Notes under the pieces: model-generated
Seen by the model: only the letters and a program-made list of their open reading frames with translations
Told to the model about the DNA's origin: nothing
The model's database searches: none
Source: Natronomonas salsuginis
Lineage (GTDB): Archaea; Halobacteriota; Halobacteria; Halobacteriales; Haloarculaceae
NCBI RefSeq assembly: GCF_005239135.1
Contig: NZ_QKNX01000009.1
Span: 1 to 64,000, forward strand
Reading direction: 5' to 3'
Length of the DNA: 64,000 nt
Program-made: the position numbers and the translations under genes
Part shown: positions 59,534 through 64,000 of the stretch, one piece after another
Numbering within the stretch: position 1 is the stretch's first letter
Layout: every line of letters begins with the position of its first letter

Positions 59534-59796
59534 GTGTCGCGACGAGATGTCGTGTATAGGGTGAAACTACCGGGCGAAACGAACGCGCGTTCCGCGGTCG
59601 GTCGGACCGTCGCGTACGGCGAGGATGCACGAATGCAGCGGGCTCGCGTCTTAATGACGACTTACCGCACTCGCGCGCTGGAAGTGTCCCTAACAGAGGT
59701 AAATATGTTATCTAACCGTGAGACGAACACCCGATAGGGCGTCGCGTCTCGAGCGGCGGGAAACATATATGCCCCTGAGCAGACAGACTCGAACGT

Positions 59797-61281
59797 ATGA
59801 CAGGGACACACAATCGGGGCGAGACGGCGGTGGACGTCGCCCGAAACTACGTCGGAGGCTGGGTGGAACCGAACGGAGAAACTCGAGGTGTCATCGATCC
59901 GGCGACCGGCGAGGAGATCGCACGAGTGCACTACTCGACTACGGCGGACGTCGACGAGACGGTATGGACGGCTTACGACGCCTTCGAGACGTGGCGGGCG
60001 ACGCCGCCGGCCGAACGAACCTAGCACCTCTTCGCGTTGAAGCGCGAACTCGAGGAGCGACAGGCGGAGATCGCCCATGCGCTCTCGCGCGAACACGGCA
60101 AGACCGTCGCCGAGGCGAGCGGTGAGATCCGCCGCGGCATCGAGAACGTTGAGGTCGCCGCGGGCATGCCGAACATGCTCAGAGCGGGCAGCGGCGTGGT
60201 CGAAGGCGTCGCGACGGGGATGGACGAGTCGGCCGTCAGACAGCCGCTCGGCGTGTTCGCCGCGGTCGTCCCGTTCAACTTCCCGGCGATGATCCCGCTT
60301 TGGTTCCTGCCGTACGCCGTCGCGACCGGCAACACGTTCGTTCTCAAACCGAGCGAGAAGGTCCCGCTGAGTTCACAGCTCATCTTCGAGGCCGTCGATG
60401 CCGCCGGCTTCCCCGAGGGCGTCGTCAACCTCGTCAACGGCGGCGTCGGCACGGTCGACGCGCTGCTCGCCCACGACGATATCGCGGGCGTTTCGTTCGT
60501 CGGCTCGACGCCGGTCGCCCGACACATCTACGAGACCGCGGCCGCGGCGGGCAAACGCGTCCAAGCGCAGGGCGGCGCGAAGAACTACGCCGTCGTCACC
60601 GACTCCGCGGTCCTGGCGGAAGCCGTGCCGAACATCGTCGGCTCGGTGTACGGCAACGCGGGGCAGCGCTGCCTCGCCAACGATGTGGTCGTCGGCGTCG
60701 GCGACGCCTACGACGAGCTCCGAGCCCGACTGCTCGACGCCATCGACGACCTCGTAGTTGGTCCGGGAGTCGACGAGGAGACAGACGTCGGACCGCTCGT
60801 CACGGCCGACGCTCAGGAGCGTGTCCTCGGAATGATCGACGGGGCGATCGGCGAAGGAGCCGACCTCGTCGTCGATGGTCGCGATTTCGAGCACCCCGAG
60901 TACCCCGAGGGGAACTTCCTCGGTCCGACGCTGTTGGAGGGCGTCACGATCGACATGGAGATCGCCCGGACGGAGATCTTTGGGCCCGTGCTGTGTCTGG
61001 CGTCGGTCGACGACCTCGACGAGGCCATCGAGATGGTCAACGGCACCGAGTACGGCAACGCCTCCTCGCTGTACACCGAGCGCGGAAGCGAGGCCCGGAC
61101 GTACCGCTACGAGGTCGATGCCGGGAACATCGGGATCAACGTCGGCGTCTGCGCGCCGATGGGCTTTTTCCATTTCGGCGGCCGAAAGGGCTCGTTTTTC
61201 GGCGACCTCCACGCCCAAGGCGAGGACGCGGTGAACTTCTACACGGACAAGACGATCGAGATCGAACGCTGGTACAGCTGA
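59797..61281 (+). pseudogene. mmsA: methylmalonate-semialdehyde dehydrogenase interrupted by an amber codon
   Basis: The 495-codon frame encodes a full-length CoA-acylating aldehyde dehydrogenase except that codon 76 (60022-60024) is TAG. The sequence reads PPAERT, stop, HLFALKRELEE; Gln (CAG) is the likely original residue. Downstream, FNFPAMIPLWFLPYAVATGN, the catalytic Cys in GNAGQRCLAN, EIFGPVLCLASVDDLDEAIE and FFHFGGRKGSFFGDLHAQG identify MmsA. It would convert methylmalonate semialdehyde to propionyl-CoA in valine and inositol breakdown. The rest of the gene is intact, so the mutation is recent, a sequencing error, or suppressed. A TTG at 60037 could permit reinitiation. Confidence 0.82.
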
Positions 61282-61722
61282 ATCGCGCTGGAACCGTCCC
61301 AGCGACCGCTGTTTGGTGAGCGATTTATTCAATAGCCACATATTGAAAGACATAGATATTAAAGATAATAAATGCGTTAAATTCATATCAGTTAACAATC
61401 AAGTATAGTAAACAGTTCCAGTATGCGCTAAAATTTGCAGTGATTAAGCAGTATTGTGCGTTGTTTTTGCTCAAACTCGGTACTACACTATTTATAACAG
61501 CAGTTTTGTAGAAGTCCGCTAGCACGATAATAGACAGCTACCCAATAGCTTAAACTTTAAATATCTTACATATAAAATATATTCAACTGCTCAAAAAAGA
61601 CGATGGACGCCTGGTGAGAGTTGGCGCGACGGATCGAAATTTCGGCCGCCGCGTTCGACGAACGGGAGACGGATAGCTTCCCCTCCGACCGATTTATATC
61701 TGCGCTGGGTGCGTATGCGCGC
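61282..61722. other. AT-rich intergenic region
   Basis: About 440 bases; 61320-61600 is very AT-rich. It includes the promoter of the next gene: TTTATATC at 61692-61699 lies 27 bases before the ATG. An open frame extends from the LLM gene back to 61621, but its residues are not conserved-looking. No RNA gene was recognised. Confidence 0.45.
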
Positions 61723-62706
61723 ATGGCAACCGATCTACTGTTACCGATGGTATCGGAGATGGACGACGCCAAACTCGCGGCCTGGGCGGAGGAGTTGGAG
61801 TACGACGGCCTCTGGCTGGGCGAGCTGTGGGGCGCGAGTTCGATCGTCCGGCTGACGGAGATCGCCACGGCGACGGAGGAGATCGACCTCGGGACGGCGA
61901 TCGCGAACGTCTTCTCGCGGACGCCCGCGCTGTTGGCGATGACCGCGTCCTCCCTCAACGACGTCTCGGGCGGCCAGTTCCGCCTCGGCGTCGGGACCTC
62001 GACGAAAAAGGCCATCGAGGACCTCCATGGCGCGGACTGGGACGACCCGAACCCTGTGCGGCGGGCCCACGAGACGATCGAGCTGACGAAGAAGTTCCTC
62101 GGCGACGAGGGGCGCGTCGAGTACGACGGCGAGATCTTCGACGTGCAGGACTTCCCGTCGCTCGGGGCCGACGTGCCGGTGTATCACGCCGCGCTCGGGA
62201 AGGCGAACCGCCGCGTCGTCGCCCGGCTGGCCGACGGCTGGATTCCGCACAACGTGCCGTTTCCAGCGCTGCAGGAGCAGTACGAGTACATCGAGGAACA
62301 CGCCGAGGAGGCGGGTCGCGACGCGACGATCGACGTTACGCCGTACGTGCCGAGCGCTGTCACCGACGACTCCGAGGATGCCAAAGACGTGGTTCGGGGC
62401 CACATCGCCTACTACGTCGGCAACGGGAAGGGCTACGAGAACGCGGTCGGCGAACTGTTCCCGGAGAACGCGACGGCCGTCGCCGAGGCGTGGCGCGAGG
62501 GCGACCGGGGGGCCGCCGCCGCCGCGGTCACCGACGAGATGGTCGAGGCGCTGGGCGTCGCCGGGACGCCCGACGAGGCACGCGAGCAGTTCCAAGCCAT
62601 CGCCGACATCGACTGCGTGACGCGACCGATGGTGACGATCCCGAGCAACGCCGACGAGGAGACGGTCGAGCGGACGATCGAAGAGCTCGCGCCGGCGAGC
62701 TACTAG
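61723..62706 (+). CDS. LLM class (F420-dependent type) oxidoreductase
   Basis: A 327-residue TIM-barrel protein of the luciferase-like/F420-dependent family. It starts MATDLLLPMVSEMDDAKLAA, continues with ELEYDGLWLGELWG, and contains GTAIANVFSRTPALLAMTAS and GGQFRLGVGTSTKKAIEDLH, typical of Mer- and F420-dependent N5,N10-like reductases. Haloarchaea do make F420, so either F420 or FMN may be the cofactor. The leaderless promoter is good. No metabolic partner is adjacent. Confidence 0.88.
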   Translation: MATDLLLPMVSEMDDAKLAAWAEELEYDGLWLGELWGASSIVRLTEIATATEEIDLGTAIANVFSRTPALLAMTASSLNDVSGGQFRLGVGTSTKKAIEDLHGADWDDPNPVRRAHETIELTKKFLGDEGRVEYDGEIFDVQDFPSLGADVPVYHAALGKANRRVVARLADGWIPHNVPFPALQEQYEYIEEHAEEAGRDATIDVTPYVPSAVTDDSEDAKDVVRGHIAYYVGNGKGYENAVGELFPENATAVAEAWREGDRGAAAAAVTDEMVEALGVAGTPDEAREQFQAIADIDCVTRPMVTIPSNADEETVERTIEELAPASY

Positions 62707-63064
62707 CGTGATTCGAGCGTAATCAGGAGTTCCACGAGTTTTACTGACTGATTTTTTGCGTCGTTACAGCATTGCTCCGACGATATTATGCCCACACACA
62801 TCCATAATTATTCTACACGCACGAGCCTGCGAACACACGTCGACCTCCGACCGGCGAGTCAGTGAGTGTCTCCCGGATGTTGTTCCAACGCGTAGCGGAC
62901 GGGGAGATCGTCGCAGCATATAGCAGCCGGGACACTCAGACTGATCCAGCAACCCGATGCGATTCCCGACTCTCCCCGGAAGATCGTCCGACTGCTGATC
63001 GGGCAGGTACGAAGCCAGCTCGCGGATCGAGAGCGTCCGTGCTCGGTTCGAACATCAAAATAAG
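62707..63064. other. intergenic region without a clear gene
   Basis: About 360 bases. A minus-strand stretch between 62862 and 63050 (ELASYLPDQQSDDLPG-like) looks faintly coding but lacks a start, a stop context and recognisable family residues. An oligo-T tract lies at 62752-62757. Confidence 0.35.
62752..62757 (+). terminator. oligo-T terminator candidate after the LLM gene
   Basis: A run of six T follows the LLM stop codon by about 45 bases in an otherwise mixed sequence. Archaeal termination often uses such oligo-T tracts. No hairpin is needed or seen. Confidence 0.35.
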
Positions 63065-63217
63065 ATGATACCACCGCTCCTCCGACGATGCCCCGAGTGC
63101 GGACGCGTCGCCCTGGGCCGCAGTTTCGTCGTCGTCGACGACGATGGTCAGTCTCTCGTCGAGTGTCCACGGTGTGGACACCGGTTCGAACCCATGGAAA
63201 ACCCGTGGCTGAATTGA
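63065..63217 (+). CDS. small CPxCG zinc-finger protein
   Basis: A 50-residue protein missed by length-filtered gene calling. It begins MIPPLLRRCPECGRVALGRS and ends FEPMENPWLN, with a second motif, CPRCGHRF, in the middle. The two CPxCG knuckles, about 26 residues apart, should bind one zinc ion. Haloarchaea encode dozens of such CPxCG micro-proteins; several affect biofilm, swarming or stress responses in Haloferax. I assign no particular role here. The surrounding region is gene-poor. Confidence 0.72.
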   Translation: MIPPLLRRCPECGRVALGRSFVVVDDDGQSLVECPRCGHRFEPMENPWLN

Positions 63218-63474
63218 GTGATTCGGCACGTAGTCTAGCGAAATCGGATGAGAAGTGAAGAGTGGACAGTTCGTCGAAACCGACGTCTTCGTCAGGTGAA
63301 GACTGCTCAGGGGCGTTATCGCGTACATGGAAAGAAGCGCAGTGAGGCATTAACGAACGAGCTGCTCGAGGAGTGAGTGATTCACGCGACGCCCAGATCT
63401 GCTCAAGGAGAGTTTGGACACCGCTACTCTTGAATGTTGGCGGCGGGAGCGAACGACTCCTGGACAAAACGACC

Positions 63475-63623
63475 TCGATACTTGTTGAGTCAACGAAGCG
63501 TTCACCGCACAATCAGTGTACGTCATGTACCGGCTCGGTATCCCGCGCGATCGGATGAACCCGCTCGGCGGGACGGTTGCCTACGGTCTCCCGATCGGCG
63601 CGTCGGGCAGCATGTTGATGGTT
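63475..63623 (+). pseudogene. C-terminal remnant of a thiolase gene
   Basis: Starting at 63489 one frame reads VNEAFTAQSVYV and, further on, MNPLGGTVAYGLPIGASGS (63555-63611). These are the conserved NEAF and GHPxGxSG regions of degradative thiolases, with the active-site His changed to Leu. Just upstream, TSILVE (63472-63489) continues the similarity in another frame, so a base is missing at the junction. The remainder of the gene is absent on both sides. It is a decayed fragment, different from the SCP2-type thiolase at 51570-52736. Confidence 0.75.
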
Positions 63624-63668
63624 CAACCGTATTCTCGCTCTGAAGCTATAATAGTAGCAACTCACGAA

Positions 63669-64000
63669 TCAGATCTGCTCTCTCTCTGAGATCAACGATT
63701 CGGCTTTTTGCAACCAGCCGCCATACCTGATGCCGAGGTACGCTATAATCACCCAGATCACGTATGTTAAAAATATTCCAACATATATGCCGGGCAACCC
63801 ATAGTCTAGAAGTATTCCCAGGAGATAAGACATACCGAGCATACATGTTATGACGCCGGTCAAACGGGCATAAAGTGGCGTTCGAGTATCACCTGCACCC
63901 CGCAATGCGCCCGCGAGTGTGAAAAACGTACCAAATAGTACGGTAGAGATGCTGAAAAGCCAGGTGAATGTTATTGCGTAGCCTGCAGTTGTCGGATCAC
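63669..64000 (-). CDS. MATE family transporter, C-terminal part
   Basis: The 3' end of a gene whose start lies beyond the right edge. The frame from the edge reads AGYAITFTWLFSISTVLFGT, then LAGALRGAGDTRTPLYARL, the conserved MATE segment before helix 10, and ends with helices around MSYLLGILLDYGLPGIYVGI. The DNA is distinctly AT-richer than the MATE gene at 15471-16913, so it is a different and possibly acquired copy. The terminal residues are RYGGWLQKAESLISEREQI. Confidence 0.85.
   Translation of the reverse strand, partial: DPTTAGYAITFTWLFSISTVLFGTFFTLAGALRGAGDTRTPLYARLTGVITCMLGMSYLLGILLDYGLPGIYVGIFLTYVIWVIIAYLGIRYGGWLQKAESLISEREQI

Noticed and set aside
60022-60024. TAG in mmsA read as pyrrolysine
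   Set aside because: Haloarchaea are not known to use pyrrolysine, and the position corresponds to an ordinary Gln in homologues; a nonsense change or error is simpler.
63180-63200. GGTTCGAA-like sequence as a tRNA T-arm
   Set aside because: It falls inside the zinc-finger ORF and no acceptor or anticodon stems can be drawn around it. No tRNA was found anywhere in the window.
63248-63376. 42-codon open frame after the zinc-finger gene
   Set aside because: Highly basic product (RRNRRLRQVKTAQGRYR) unlike the acidic haloarchaeal proteome, with no recognisable family or promoter.

Overview
The window is haloarchaeal chromosomal DNA (class Halobacteria). The predicted proteins are strongly acidic, many genes carry a TATA element about 27 bases before the start codon (leaderless transcripts), and several families are typical of the group: type II 3-dehydroquinate synthase, transcription factor TFB, a CheF-like domain, a Bat-type HTH protein, an archaeal pilin, an AglD-like glycosyltransferase and Tat-exported lipoproteins. 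I cannot name the species.

Layout. (1) 1-15.45 kb is visibly poorer in G+C than most of the rest. It holds pyruvate/2-oxoacid dehydrogenase E1 genes, an IclR regulator, a catabolic cluster (RraA-type aldolase, ACMSD-type amidohydrolase, Rieske ferredoxin, PanE-like reductase), a TAXI-type TRAP transporter, a methyltransferase, a universal stress protein, an MFS carrier, acetolactate synthase (ilvBN) and panB. The most economical reading is uptake and breakdown of a carboxylic or aromatic acid to pyruvate-level products, beside pyruvate-consuming enzymes. (2) 15.5-28.1 kb is GC-rich core-type DNA: MATE efflux with a TetR regulator, GtrA and a frameshifted VTT protein, an LLM oxidoreductase, an MBL hydrolase, DHQ synthase II, a Bat-like HTH, a histidine kinase divergent from a CheF-REC fusion, an acyl-CoA synthetase and a HAD hydrolase.

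(3) 28.1-40.0 kb is the most striking part. Five near-identical palindromes (TTTAGG-N4-CCTAAA, a DtxR/IdeR-type iron box) sit at the promoters of an RGP/GT75-like protein, an iron-type ABC binding protein followed by a GT39-like glycosyltransferase, a GT2 glycosyltransferase, and a predicted Tat-exported GMC dehydrogenase complex divergent from an iron ABC permease. This looks like an iron-responsive regulon that couples iron uptake, surface glycan synthesis and an Fe-S flavoprotein dehydrogenase. No iron ABC ATPase and no DtxR regulator are in view. (4) 40.1-42.2 kb is a compact arsenic operon (arsR, arsC, acr3) with an operator-like palindrome.

(5) 42.3-52.7 kb carries housekeeping and glycan genes: a nucleotidyltransferase, purC, uppP, a pair of small membrane proteins, aroD, a TRAM protein, an AglD-like protein, ribose-1,5-bisphosphate isomerase, RidA and a DUF35/thiolase pair. 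(6) 53.3-64 kb carries a ferritin-like protein, an alpha/beta hydrolase, an SLC13 transporter, TFB, Hsp20, a phosphoribosyltransferase, mmsA interrupted by an amber codon, an LLM oxidoreductase, a 50-residue CPxCG zinc-finger protein, a decayed thiolase remnant and a second, truncated MATE gene.

Four genes are broken: the VTT protein, an MFS carrier, mmsA and the thiolase remnant. Sequencing error cannot be excluded for the first three. No rRNA, tRNA, CRISPR array, replication origin or intact insertion sequence was recognised.
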